12,364 nucleotides of DNA. Origin: Acidobacteriota bacterium (lineage in GTDB: Bacteria > Acidobacteriota > Terriglobia > Terriglobales > Acidobacteriaceae). Positions 1-9,003 of this stretch are shown piece by piece. The stretch covers positions 1-12,364 of the forward strand of contig JAJZAL010000159.1 in assembly GCA_021799405.1 (NCBI GenBank), given 5' to 3'. The stretch's first letter is position 1; every line of letters begins with the position of its first letter. Both the position numbers and the translations under genes were made by a program. The notes under the pieces were generated by a model. The model ran no database searches. It saw only the letters and a program-made list of their open reading frames with translations, and had not been told where the DNA came from.

Positions 1-1
1 C

Positions 2-1072
2 CCTGCGCTCGCGCAGCGTCTTCGCCGCGAGATCGATGAGCAACTGCCCGCTGATCTCGGCCCATGGCTTGATGAACTCGGCAAGCTGCGCCGCGAGGTT
101 CTGGCCACACATCCCCGAGGCGAGGAACGCAAACTGCTGCTGCACCAGCTGGCGCAGCGCCAGCTCTGCGCATCGGAACATTGCCCCACGCGCCAGATGG
201 CTCTGGCTTCAAACCCCACACCAGCTATCCCGAGCAACCGGAGTTCGCAGCAACGAACAAAGAGAGTCGAAGGATCTGCGGTCGGGATGCCCGCCGCCCC
301 GGGCCACGTTTATCTCGTCGGCGCAGGCCCCGGCGATCCTGACCTCCTGACCGTCAAAGCCACGCGCCTGATTCAGTCCGCCGATGTTCTCCTGCACGAC
401 GATCTTGTTCCGCAAGCTGTCATCGATCTGGCCCCGCAAGCCGGGGAAGTGATCAGCGTCGGCAAGCGCTGCGGCGTTAAAAGCATTACTCAGGATGAGA
501 TCAACGCCCTCATGATTCAGCATGCGCGTGCCGGCCGCAGGGTAGTACGCCTCAAGAGTGGCGATCCGCTGCTCTTTGGCCGCGCCGCCGAAGAGATGGC
601 CGCGCTCACTGAAGCTGGCGTTCTGTTTGAAGTCGTGCCCGGCGTCTCCGCGGCTTTTGCCGCAGCGGCGGCCATTGGCTGCTCGCTTACCAGCCGCGAC
701 TGCGCCTCTAACCTGATCGTCTCTACCGGCCATCATGCGCAGTCGCATAACCGCGCGCCCGTGCCTGCGCTTGAGGACGCCACCCGCGTCGTCTACATGC
801 CCGGTCGCGATCTGGCGCTGTTGGCTAGGGAGTGGCTCGAACAGGGCCTGCCGCCCAATCTTCCCTGCGCCATTGTTGCCCGCGCCGCGCAGCCTGACCA
901 GCAGGTATTCCGCACCACGCTCGGCGCTCTGGGCGATGCCGAAGCCGCGCCCGCGCCTAGCCTGCTTATCGCCGGCTGGGCACTGACTGAAACCGCTGTG
1001 CAGAGCGCGTTGTCAGCAAATGCTGCGGAATTCGCAGGGAGATCCGTTTCTTCCAGCAAGACGGCGAGCTGA
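2..1072 (+). CDS. cysG: Siroheme synthase CysG, 5'-truncated by the window edge (precorrin-2 dehydrogenase C-terminal part plus uroporphyrinogen-III C-methyltransferase)
   Basis: The last 356 residues of a gene that starts left of the window. Residues 1-60 resemble the helical region closing the dehydrogenase/ferrochelatase half of CysG (LAQRLRREIDEQLP, then a LGKLRREV helix and RGEERKLLLHQL). A Ser/Pro-rich linker of about 40 residues follows, then a complete SUMT domain: VYLVGAGPGDPDLLT (SAM-binding loop), VGKRCG, RLKSGDPLLFGRAAEE, VVPGVSAA, STGHH. The enzyme methylates uroporphyrinogen III at C2 and C7 with SAM to give precorrin-2; in full CysG the N-terminal half then oxidises it and inserts iron, giving siroheme for sulfite and nitrite reductases. 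An internal ATG at 197 is open and could suggest a stand-alone cobA, but the frame has no stop back to base 2 and the upstream residues are CysG-like, so the fusion reading is preferred. The NAD-binding core is outside the window. Confidence 0.87.
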   Translation, partial: PALAQRLRREIDEQLPADLGPWLDELGKLRREVLATHPRGEERKLLLHQLAQRQLCASEHCPTRQMALASNPTPAIPSNRSSQQRTKRVEGSAVGMPAAPGHVYLVGAGPGDPDLLTVKATRLIQSADVLLHDDLVPQAVIDLAPQAGEVISVGKRCGVKSITQDEINALMIQHARAGRRVVRLKSGDPLLFGRAAEEMAALTEAGVLFEVVPGVSAAFAAAAAIGCSLTSRDCASNLIVSTGHHAQSHNRAPVPALEDATRVVYMPGRDLALLAREWLEQGLPPNLPCAIVARAAQPDQQVFRTTLGALGDAEAAPAPSLLIAGWALTETAVQSALSANAAEFAGRSVSSSKTAS

Positions 1073-1142
1073 TATGACGCATGCCCTGCAAATCAAGCAA
1101 GATTTAGTCTCATGCTCCGGCTGGTGGTCTGAGCGAGGACGT

Positions 1143-2279
1143 TCACTGCTTCGCGGGCGCAGTTGGAAGGATCCGCACGGTTGAGCCGAATTTGTGATAG
1201 CCGGTGAACTTTACCTCGTTCAGGTAGAAGTTCATCCAGGTGTGGCCATTGGCGGGCGTGTCGATCTGTGTGATGACCACGCTTCGCACCGGGCAGATGA
1301 AGCTACTCCCGCCGATATCGACTTTGCCATACTTCACCATGAGGCCATAGCGTGGAGGTATGTCGAAGTCCTTGAATTGTGCCTCCAGGGTCACGCGCAC
1401 GATGGCTCCCGTGAAAGGGTTGATCCACAGAAACCCGTGATACGCGGGCTTCCCGCGGTAGGAGACGACGCTGTTCGCAGCGGTCATCCATACGCAGCAA
1501 AGGTCCACCTCGTAATGGGAAGCCTGCTTCGGCACGCTGTACCGAAATACGGCTGCAAGCCCTTCGGACGTTTGTTCCCAGTGACTCCAGGTGATCGTGC
1601 CGTTGGCGGAGTCCTTCATGATCGTCGCCAGGACCGGGCCAAACTCGCCGGTGGAAGTCAGGCCGAGTGAAAATTGTCCCTCCGAGGCGTTCGCGCCCGC
1701 GTCCGCCGTCGCGCTGTTTGCGATTTCATGCCCGGCACGGTAAGCGACTCCGCTTGTATGCGTATCCGCCGCGTGCAGGCCACTTTGAAAAGTATGGCGC
1801 CGCATCAAGACCGGGATGTCCTCGAAGCTTCTAGTGGTGCGGGTCGCCAGAAAATCGGGCAGGCGCTGCAGCGTGCTATTCACAAATTGATCTGCCGCCT
1901 TAAGAATTTCCCGTTGTTCCGCGGATTCCGGCGGATCTTTGTGAGGCAACTCGCTGGCTGGAGAAGCAAGAAACGCCGACAGATCGGCCAGCAGATCGAG
2001 CGCCGCCGCAGTCTGCGCGCCGGGCTTGATCTCCTCCCTGATCCGGTCAAGATCGGGCTGGGCCAGCCGCTCAGTCAGATGCACCGAGCCGAGTTCTCGC
2101 GCTATCTCCCCGTCGCTGCGATGGGCCGCCTGCTGCTGAACGAGAAACTGCTGCAACTGCTGTACGGTTGATCGTTGAGCCGCGCACACGGGAACCACGC
2201 TCGTCGCGAAGATCGTTAGAAGAGCCCAATTCCGCGTTTGAGTCCTGCGGATTTCCGCAAAGTCTGAGAGGATACGCAT
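1143..2279 (-). CDS. Secreted protein of unknown function
   Basis: A 378-residue protein I cannot assign to a named family. Residues 15-34 (RNWALLTIFATSVVPVCAA) look like a signal peptide with a possible cleavage site after the Ala-rich end, so export is likely. Residues 35-130 are helical and Gln/Ala/Glu-rich. The C-terminal half (about 195-370) is rich in alternating hydrophobic and aromatic residues typical of beta-sheet, with Gly-Phe-Leu-Trp-Ile-Asn and VSYRGKP-type stretches. From memory this resembles lineage-specific secreted proteins common in Acidobacteriota, which is an impression and not a search result. It lies tail-to-tail with cysG and head-to-head with purQ, so it is probably transcribed alone. 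No clear Shine-Dalgarno precedes the ATG at 2279; a start a few codons downstream would shorten only the cytoplasmic part of the signal peptide. Confidence 0.75.
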   Translation of the reverse strand: MRILSDFAEIRRTQTRNWALLTIFATSVVPVCAAQRSTVQQLQQFLVQQQAAHRSDGEIARELGSVHLTERLAQPDLDRIREEIKPGAQTAAALDLLADLSAFLASPASELPHKDPPESAEQREILKAADQFVNSTLQRLPDFLATRTTRSFEDIPVLMRRHTFQSGLHAADTHTSGVAYRAGHEIANSATADAGANASEGQFSLGLTSTGEFGPVLATIMKDSANGTITWSHWEQTSEGLAAVFRYSVPKQASHYEVDLCCVWMTAANSVVSYRGKPAYHGFLWINPFTGAIVRVTLEAQFKDFDIPPRYGLMVKYGKVDIGGSSFICPVRSVVITQIDTPANGHTWMNFYLNEVKFTGYHKFGSTVRILPTAPAKQ

Positions 2280-2418
2280 CGCCCATCTGCATTGTACGGA
2301 TTGATGGCTCGCACGGAGGCGAATTGGAGCAGTTCAGGCGTATCAGTGATGATCCGGAATCAGTCTTGATGGCTCTCTTCCGCTAATGCGAGGGAGGCGA
2401 AACTGATACCCTAAGAGT

Positions 2419-3114
2419 ATGAAATTCGGGGTTCTGGTCTTTCCCGGTTCCAACTGTGACCACGACACGTATAACGTGATCGCCGAGGTTGCGCACCAGC
2501 CTGTTACCTTTCTCTGGCACGACGAAGAGAAGCTCGACGGCGTTGATGCCGTCCTGGTTCCCGGCGGCTTTGCCTACGGCGATTACCTGCGCACCGGCGC
2601 CATCGCGCGCTTCTCGCCGGTGATGCAAGCGGTCAAGCGCTTTGCCGAGGGCGGCGGCCTTGTTTTGGGTATCTGCAACGGCTTCCAGATTCTCACCGAA
2701 GCCGGTCTGCTTCCCGGTGCGCTCATGCGCAACGCCGGATTGAAGTACATCTGCAAGCAGGTGCATCTGCGCACGGAAACCGCTGACAGCCCCTTCACCA
2801 ACCAGCTTCGCAAGGGCGAAGTGCTGCAGATACCCATCGGCCACATGGAAGGGAACTACTTCTGCTCGGCCGAGGAACTGCGCCGCCTTGAAGCCGAGGA
2901 CCGAATCGTCTTCCGCTATTCGACGCCCGCAGGCGAGATCACGCCGGAGGCGAACCCCAACGGCTCTCTCAGCAACATCGCGGGCATTCTCAACGAGAAG
3001 CGCAATGTCCTGGGTATGATGCCTCATCCGGATCGCTCCAGCGAGGATCTGCTGGGATCGGCGGACGGATGGAAGATCTTTGCATCCATGATTTCTGCTT
3101 TGGCAGCGCATTGA
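2419..3114 (+). CDS. purQ: Phosphoribosylformylglycinamidine synthase, glutaminase subunit PurQ
   Basis: A 231-residue class I glutamine amidotransferase, the usual PurQ length. It releases ammonia from glutamine for the PurL synthetase subunit, which with PurS converts FGAR to FGAM in purine synthesis. Visible marks are the N-terminal [10 protein letters not shown] motif, the oxyanion strand [12 protein letters not shown], the nucleophile Cys86 in GICNGFQ, the PurQ-specific IGHMEGNYF segment (many homologues have IAHGEG) and the C-terminal MMPHPDR with His203. The acid after the His-Pro pair is Asp205 where several homologues carry Glu. The start at 2419 is fixed by a stop codon five codons upstream in frame and gives the standard N-terminus [12 protein letters not shown]. 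The Shine-Dalgarno is poor (AAGAG immediately before ATG). The purS and purL genes are not in the window. Confidence 0.97.
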   Translation: MKFGVLVFPGSNCDHDTYNVIAEVAHQPVTFLWHDEEKLDGVDAVLVPGGFAYGDYLRTGAIARFSPVMQAVKRFAEGGGLVLGICNGFQILTEAGLLPGALMRNAGLKYICKQVHLRTETADSPFTNQLRKGEVLQIPIGHMEGNYFCSAEELRRLEAEDRIVFRYSTPAGEITPEANPNGSLSNIAGILNEKRNVLGMMPHPDRSSEDLLGSADGWKIFASMISALAAH

Positions 3115-3245
3115 GCGCCCTCGGTAAGGAAGACGTATCTGGGGGCCTCCCATTTGCTGGCTTCAGGTTTTTCATGGACGAATCATTTTGTTGGTTCAAG
3201 CGTGCAAGGGCTGGAAGCTCATAGCAAGTAGCTAGCGGCTAAACG

Positions 3246-4118
3246 ATGATTGATATTCATCAGCACTTGATTTACGGCGTAGACGACGGCGCACCCGATC
3301 TCGAAACCTCACTGGCCATGGCGCAGGAAGCTGCGATCGAAGGCGTAACCCGCATCGTCTGCACACCGCACGCCAGCTATCAGTATCCCTATCAAGCTGA
3401 ATTGGTCGCGGAGCGCCTTGCCGAACTGCGCAGCCAACTCAGTGGGGTCATGGAACTGAGCCTGGCCTGCGACTTCCACATGAGCGTCGAGAACATCGCG
3501 GAGGCAACCGCCAATCCTCTGCGCTATTCGATCGATGGCAAGGGGTACCTGCTGATCGAGTTTGCCAATTACTCGATTCCTCCTGGAATGGAGGACGCCA
3601 TTTTCAGGCTGCAGTCAGCCGGTTACACGCTGATTGTCACCCATCCGGAGCGTTATCCGGCCGTACACGCGCAACCCGAGTTAATCGCTGAATGGGTGCG
3701 CAGCGGCTGTCTGATTCAGGTCACGGCCAGCGCTCTCTACGGACGCTTTGGCAAAACCGCCGAGGCGCTCGCCAACGAACTGCTCGATCGCAACTGGATC
3801 CACTTTCTCGCTACCGATGCGCATCATCCGGAGTGGCGGCCGCCCCATCTAAAGAAGGGCCATGATTACGTGGCGAACCGGGTCGGCCTGGAAACAGCGC
3901 AACGCCTTTGTCTGATCAATCCGAAAGCAGCCGTGGATGGTGTGCCGCTGCCGCCGCAGCCTGAGCCGGAAGGGCTCTGGGACGAACGGCCGCTCAAGTT
4001 CAATGCAAAGCGCCATGGTTCCTTAAAGCAAAGTGTGGGCAAGTCGCGCTCCGACAATGGCAGCGAGGAGGGTTCCGAGACCCGAAAAGGCTTTTGGAGC
4101 CGGTTGTTTTCGCGGTAA
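3246..4118 (+). CDS. CpsB/CapC-type PHP-family tyrosine-protein phosphatase
   Basis: A 290-residue metal-dependent phosphatase of the PHP superfamily, similar to CpsB/YwqE enzymes that dephosphorylate bacterial tyrosine kinases controlling capsule or exopolysaccharide assembly. Metal-binding motifs appear in order: [13 protein letters not shown] (His5, His7), CTPH (His42), a CDFHMS segment near 76-80, LIEF (Glu105), THPER (His133) and ATDAH (Asp191, His193). The catalytic fold ends near residue 232. A further tail of about 58 residues starts with a Pro/Glu stretch, becomes basic and Ser-rich, and closes with an aromatic-basic end ([10 protein letters not shown]), possibly a membrane- or partner-binding segment. 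No kinase, Wzx/Wzy or glycosyltransferase gene adjoins it, so the polysaccharide role is inferred from family alone. No convincing Shine-Dalgarno precedes ATG 3246. Confidence 0.9.
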   Translation: MIDIHQHLIYGVDDGAPDLETSLAMAQEAAIEGVTRIVCTPHASYQYPYQAELVAERLAELRSQLSGVMELSLACDFHMSVENIAEATANPLRYSIDGKGYLLIEFANYSIPPGMEDAIFRLQSAGYTLIVTHPERYPAVHAQPELIAEWVRSGCLIQVTASALYGRFGKTAEALANELLDRNWIHFLATDAHHPEWRPPHLKKGHDYVANRVGLETAQRLCLINPKAAVDGVPLPPQPEPEGLWDERPLKFNAKRHGSLKQSVGKSRSDNGSEEGSETRKGFWSRLFSR

Positions 4119-4142
4119 ATCAACTGCGTCTGTCGGGCCGTT

Positions 4143-4880
4143 CTAAGTAAGTCCCAACCCGCCGTCGACTGCCATCACCTGGCCGGTAATAAACGCCGGG
4201 GAGGTGGCGAAAAAGAGCACGGCCTGGGCAACGTCCTCGGCCGTTCCATTCCGCTGCATCGGTGTTTTGGCCGCGAAGCGGGCAGCGGCTTTTCCAAGGC
4301 TTTGATCCAACTCAATCCAGCCGGGGGCCACGCAGTTCACGCTCACCTGCGGAGCAAATGCTTTGGCCATGGTGGCCGTCAGCATGTGCAAAGCCGCCTT
4401 CGAACTGCAATAGTGCGCATGGTTGGCCCAGGGCTGTATTCCTCCGAGCGAGCCTATGTTGATAATCCTTCCGTTCGTGGCTCGCAGATGCGGCAGCGCC
4501 TCGCGCGCCACCAGAAATGGGCCGCGCGTGTTGGTTTGAAAGACTGCGTCCCACTGATCGAGAGTGATGCTTTCCAGGGGCACGGTCTCAAAGATGGCGG
4601 CGTTGTTCACCAGCACATCAAGCCGCCGGAATTTCGCGAGCGTGGCCTCGACGGCCCGGCGTACCGAGGTCTCCGAACGCACATCGCATTCCAGGGCCAA
4701 AGCCTGCCGTCCCAGCGCCTCAATCTCGCCGGCGGTCTGCGCAGCCTCGCTGTCTGAGGTCCGGTAGGTGATGGCCACGTCCGCGCCCGCCGCGCCCAAA
4801 GCCAGCGCAAGCGCGCGGCCGATGCGCCGCGCACCCCCCGTGACCAGCGCCGATTTTCCGCTCAGCAGTTGGGTTGACAT
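4143..4880 (-). CDS. Short-chain dehydrogenase/reductase (classical SDR, FabG/pteridine-reductase-like)
   Basis: A 245-residue classical SDR with an intact Rossmann fold and active site. The cofactor loop is TGGARRIG (residues 14-21), whose two arginines and the YRTS segment after beta-2 (39-42) favour NADPH. Further marks are CDVRS (65-69), NNAA (92-95), Asn117, catalytic Ser144, Tyr157 and Lys161 (YCSSK), the PGW segment after the active site, and the C-terminal VDGG. The ARRIG version of the loop is seen in pteridine-reductase-like and FabG-like members, so the substrate could be a pterin or another ketone; it cannot be decided from sequence alone. It faces the phosphatase gene with only 24 bp between stops. 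It lies 66 bp behind the secreted protein gene on the same strand and may be co-transcribed with it. Confidence 0.93.
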   Translation of the reverse strand: MSTQLLSGKSALVTGGARRIGRALALALGAAGADVAITYRTSDSEAAQTAGEIEALGRQALALECDVRSETSVRRAVEATLAKFRRLDVLVNNAAIFETVPLESITLDQWDAVFQTNTRGPFLVAREALPHLRATNGRIINIGSLGGIQPWANHAHYCSSKAALHMLTATMAKAFAPQVSVNCVAPGWIELDQSLGKAAARFAAKTPMQRNGTAEDVAQAVLFFATSPAFITGQVMAVDGGLGLT

Positions 4881-4946
4881 AGCGGTTCAAGAAACAATTG
4901 CGGGAGACAAGATGTGTGGCGCTGATCTAGCCGCGTCAGATCGGCT

Positions 4947-5543
4947 CTACTTCTGCGGCGATGAAGGCGCATTGGAATCAGCCTTTGTATCGGACTGATT
5001 CGCCCCGCCCGACTGCGGTTTGCTGTCGCCTTGGGTCGTGTCCTTGGAAGGTTGTTCTGCCTGGTCTACGTTGCAGCGCCCCCCGTCTTTCTCCCCCTGA
5101 CCGTGGTTCTCATAAATCGAGTATTGCTGGCCCGGCCGTTTCAACTCGATCTGAAGCGCCATCTCAGGCTTGGTTACGGGGTAGTCCTGGCCGTAGGTCT
5201 GATAATCCCGGGAGATCACCTGGAGCCGCATCACGTCGCCGATGGGCAGAACGGTAATGACCGCCTTGCCGTCCTCATTGGTTTTCAGCTCCATGTAGCC
5301 CTTGTCCTTCTCGCCTGACATGACGTGAAAGACGACAGCGGCATTCTTGACGGGCTTGCAGTCGGCAAAACGCAGCACCGTGATTACAATCCGCGATGTT
5401 GCAGGCGGAGCCTTATATTTGCGGCCACGCCTCTGGTGGGCAAAGGCGTCCGTAGCAAACAGACTCGCGGCCAGGCTCAACCCGGCCACAAACACGCTGA
5501 CGCGCAGGAAAGAGTGCTGAAACATGAATTTCATTGTAATCAT
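4947..5543 (-). CDS. Secreted protein with a transthyretin/carboxypeptidase-regulatory-like domain
   Basis: A 198-residue exported protein from the ATG at 5543. A typical signal peptide occupies residues 1-35 (MFQHSFLRVSVFVAGLSLAA, ending TDAFA before HQRR). Residues 50-137 form a small beta-sandwich-like domain: RIVITVLRFADCKPVKNAAV, then TNEDGKAVITVLPIGD and an L-Q-I-E-L strand. This layout matches the CarboxypepD_reg/Cna-B type domain, where a short loop carries the next-to-Gly 'DGKA' turn. Residues 145-198 are a low-complexity Gly/Ser/Lys/Gln/Asp tail, probably disordered. The frame is open to 5636, but those extra residues precede the signal peptide without support. ATG 5534 (MKFMF) is an equally possible start; neither has a strong Shine-Dalgarno. 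Function is unknown; such domains are abundant in Acidobacteriota surface proteins. Confidence 0.75.
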   Translation of the reverse strand: MITMKFMFQHSFLRVSVFVAGLSLAASLFATDAFAHQRRGRKYKAPPATSRIVITVLRFADCKPVKNAAVVFHVMSGEKDKGYMELKTNEDGKAVITVLPIGDVMRLQVISRDYQTYGQDYPVTKPEMALQIELKRPGQQYSIYENHGQGEKDGGRCNVDQAEQPSKDTTQGDSKPQSGGANQSDTKADSNAPSSPQK

Positions 5544-5625
5544 TTTGACTCTGGCTGAGGCAACCTGTAAGCGGATTACCCAGGGCAATCGCATTTGGAT
5601 TTGGAACGATAAATGGCGGCGGCTT

Positions 5626-5787
5626 TGAAAGGGCACAGTTTTAGCTGTGCCGCCGGAATCGACAAAAATTCGATGGGCTTTAGCTCCTGAGGTGAATTTT
5701 GCTTCCGATAAGACCGTCCCTCAAGGGCTGAAACCCCGAAGCTTTCTCTCTCGCTCTCTTCGGCATGGCTAAAGTCGTGCCCTTTCA
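5626..5787. repeat. Nested inverted-repeat element (REP/MITE-like)
   Basis: The outer arms 5626-5651 and 5762-5787 are inverted copies agreeing at 21 of 26 positions, and the left arm is itself a hairpin (GGCACAG-TTTTAG-CTGTGCC). Inside lies a second inverted pair, GGGCTTTAGCTCCTGAGG near 5675 and its counterpart CCTCAAGGGCTGAAACCC near 5720, agreeing at about 14 of 18 positions. The element has no coding potential. Its structure is that of a folded intergenic repeat likely to have many genomic copies; the copy number is an inference. Confidence 0.7.
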
Positions 5788-5872
5788 GGGCAGAATCTTC
5801 CCATATCTTGAAATGCGACTGCGCTGGAAGATCACCTGTCCGCACGGCTATTATAACGACGAAGAAGAAATA

Positions 5873-5891
5873 ATGAGTGTAATACACTCAT
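5873..5891. promoter_or_regulatory. Perfect 19-bp palindrome upstream of the groESL promoter
   Basis: ATGAGTGTA-A-TACACTCAT has two exact 9-bp arms around one base. It ends 15 bp before the -35 hexamer of the groESL promoter, a usual position for an activator or upstream repressor site. Its GAGTGT core resembles the GAGTGC of CIRCE arms but the spacing is quite different, so an HrcA site is unlikely. The binding protein is unknown. Confidence 0.55.
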
Positions 5892-5906
5892 ATTTAACTC
5901 AACCCC

Positions 5907-5936
5907 TTGACAAATTCAGTGAAGCTTCCCTATTGT
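5907..5936 (+). promoter_or_regulatory. Sigma-70-type promoter of groESL
   Basis: A consensus -35 TTGACA (5907-5912) is followed after 18 bp by TATTGT (5931-5936, four of six matches). The predicted transcript starts near 5943, giving a leader of about 155 nt before groES. The -10 box runs directly into the CIRCE operator, so bound HrcA would block RNA polymerase. Confidence 0.75.
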
Positions 5937-5962
5937 TAGCAATTGGAAGGCGAGAGTGCTAG
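5936..5962. promoter_or_regulatory. CIRCE operator (HrcA binding site)
   Basis: TTAGCAATT, nine bases, then GAGTGCTAG, compared with the consensus TTAGCACTC-N9-GAGTGCTAA: 7 of 9 and 8 of 9 arm positions match and the spacing is exact. Together with groES downstream this supports HrcA repression, relieved by heat or misfolded protein. The right arm is also half of a perfect palindrome GAGTGCTAGCACTC (5954-5967). The hrcA gene itself is not in the window. Confidence 0.85.
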
Positions 5963-5963
5963 C

Positions 5964-6012
5964 ACTCCGCCGGCGGAGTTGCTTGATCGGGGCCGCCGCC
6001 CGCTTCGGCGGG
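5964..6012 (+). other. Structured groESL leader: two GC-rich hairpins
   Basis: ACTCCGCCGGCGGAGT (5964-5979) is a perfect palindrome, and CCCGC-TTCG-GCGGG (5999-6012) is a short stem with a UUCG tetraloop. No T-run follows either, so they are not intrinsic terminators. They lie in the predicted 5' untranslated region and may stabilise the messenger RNA. Confidence 0.5.
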
Positions 6013-6097
6013 TCGCCATCCGCGATCTTCGAAACAAATCCACTCAAATCCCGCGGGCGAGGTCCAACCTGTCCGCGCGCGAAGGAGAAGCGAAGCA

Positions 6098-6409
6098 ATG
6101 GCAGCAACATCTGTAGCGACCACCTTTATCCCGCTCCATGACCGCATCCTTGTCCGCCGTCTGGAAGAGACTGAAACCATCCGCGGCGGCATCATCATTC
6201 CCGACAGTGCCAAGGAGAAGCCCCAGGAGGGCGAAGTCATCTCAGTTGGCAAGGGCAAGTCCAACGACGAAGGCAAGGTCTTCCCGCTTGACGTCAAGGC
6301 CGGCGACCGCGTGCTCTTCGGCAAGTACTCCGGCACCGAGATCAAGATTGACGGTGAAGAGTACCTGATCATGCGCGAGGAAGAGGTTCTCGGCATCATC
6401 AGGAAGTAG
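6098..6409 (+). CDS. groES: Co-chaperonin GroES (Hsp10)
   Basis: A 103-residue GroES, slightly long because of about seven extra residues (MAATSVA) before the conserved start of the fold. The protein forms a heptameric lid on GroEL and closes the folding chamber in the cytoplasm. Family marks are [12 protein letters not shown] (residues 10-21), the mobile loop that docks on GroEL with its hydrophobic tip [16 protein letters not shown] (about 30-45), [21 protein letters not shown] and the C-terminal [15 protein letters not shown]. The start is well supported by AAGGAG at 6082-6087, ten bases before ATG. It is the first gene of the operon downstream of the CIRCE-controlled promoter, with groEL 183 bp behind. 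Confidence 0.98.
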   Translation: MAATSVATTFIPLHDRILVRRLEETETIRGGIIIPDSAKEKPQEGEVISVGKGKSNDEGKVFPLDVKAGDRVLFGKYSGTEIKIDGEEYLIMREEEVLGIIRK

Positions 6410-6418
6410 CTTTCAGTG

Positions 6419-8263
<1,845 letters not shown>

Positions 8264-8274
8264 GGCAGGGAACA

Positions 8275-8294
8275 GGGATCAGGGATCAATGAAC
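8275..8294 (-). repeat. Inverted copy of the groES-groEL spacer repeat
   Basis: The reverse complement of this 20-base stretch agrees at about 17 of 20 positions with the spacer repeat beginning at 6465 (core CATTGAT-CCTGATCCC). groEL is thus bracketed by related GATC-containing repeats in opposite orientation. Confidence 0.5.
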
Positions 8295-8339
8295 TGGTTC
8301 CTTGATCGGCTGATTCCGAATTCCAGGTAGCTTCACGAT

Positions 8340-8369
8340 AAAGGCCTCCAGCTTCGGCTGGGGGCCTTT
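8340..8369 (+). terminator. Intrinsic terminator after groEL (copy 1 of an identical pair)
   Basis: AAAGGCCTCCAGC pairs with GCTGGGGGCCTTT around a TTCG tetraloop, a 13-bp stem with one T-G pair. Only short T tracts follow (CCTTTACTCCTT). The same 30 bases occur without change at 10307-10336. The position suits termination of groESL. Confidence 0.8.
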
Positions 8370-8385
8370 ACTCCTTGTAGGGCGG

Positions 8386-9003
8386 TTGGATCTGGGCTCA
8401 ATGGCAGGCACAAATCACTCGACATTCAGATTCGCGGATCAGGGGAGCGGTCTTCGTTCTGCGGCGAGACTCGTCGGGAGTTGGATTCGCGATGCTCCTT
8501 TACAAGGCTTTTCAGGAAGCATTCTCATCTGCCTTGAAGTCGCTATGATTCTCACGATCGCGGGACTCGTTCACGGCCTTCAAGCTGATCCATCCTTCGT
8601 GAGAGTGAGATTTACTCTATACACTACAATGCTGTTGCTCTTTGCTTCCGCCATTGGATTTCTTTTCCTCGCGATTGAACGCTACTTCAATGTGATTGAT
8701 AAGACCCAAGAGTACGGTATTCTCAGGGTGCTCGGCGCATCCTCAGACTACTTCTTCAAGATCCTGCTCTGCGAGACACTCGTGATCGCCGTGCCGGGCG
8801 CTGTGGCTGGAATTGTTCTGTCGTTTTGGATCCGGTTGGGTGTCGGACTGGTTTACCCAAAGTTTCTGCGCATGGATGTTCTTATCTTGTGGTGGCCGAT
8901 CGCGCTCGGCATCGCAGCAATGGAATCCATGATCGGAGGAGCCATTGGTATCCGGAAGGCCGTCCGGGACGGGGTGATCCAGGCACTTTCGTACGAGAAA
9001 TAG
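8386..9003 (+). CDS. Shortened FtsX-like ABC transporter permease, probably missing its extracytoplasmic domain
   Basis: A 205-residue membrane protein counted from TTG 8386; ATG 8401 is an equally good start. Predicted membrane segments lie at about 45-64, 79-97, 124-148 and 163-190. The segment EYGILRVLGASSDYFFKILLCE (109-130) and the C-terminal end GAIGIRKAVRDGVIQAL are typical of FtsX/MacB/DevC permeases, whose ABC exporters act on lipids, peptides or cell-wall enzymes. Intact relatives carry a domain of 150-250 residues between the first and second membrane segments. Here only about 14 residues (HGLQADPSFVRVRF) separate them. No ATPase gene is adjacent and the gene sits directly behind the groEL terminator. 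It is either a naturally minimal permease or a remnant with an internal deletion. Confidence 0.6.
   Translation: MDLGSMAGTNHSTFRFADQGSGLRSAARLVGSWIRDAPLQGFSGSILICLEVAMILTIAGLVHGLQADPSFVRVRFTLYTTMLLLFASAIGFLFLAIERYFNVIDKTQEYGILRVLGASSDYFFKILLCETLVIAVPGAVAGIVLSFWIRLGVGLVYPKFLRMDVLILWWPIALGIAAMESMIGGAIGIRKAVRDGVIQALSYEK

Noticed and set aside
36..350. Plus-strand frame of 104 codons at the left edge
   Set aside because: It overlaps the cysG frame, which carries recognisable CysG residues there, and its own product is Ser/Ala/Pro-rich without motifs.
2383..3153. Minus-strand open frame of 256 codons across purQ
   Set aside because: It mirrors the purQ gene, has no recognisable domain and no Shine-Dalgarno site.
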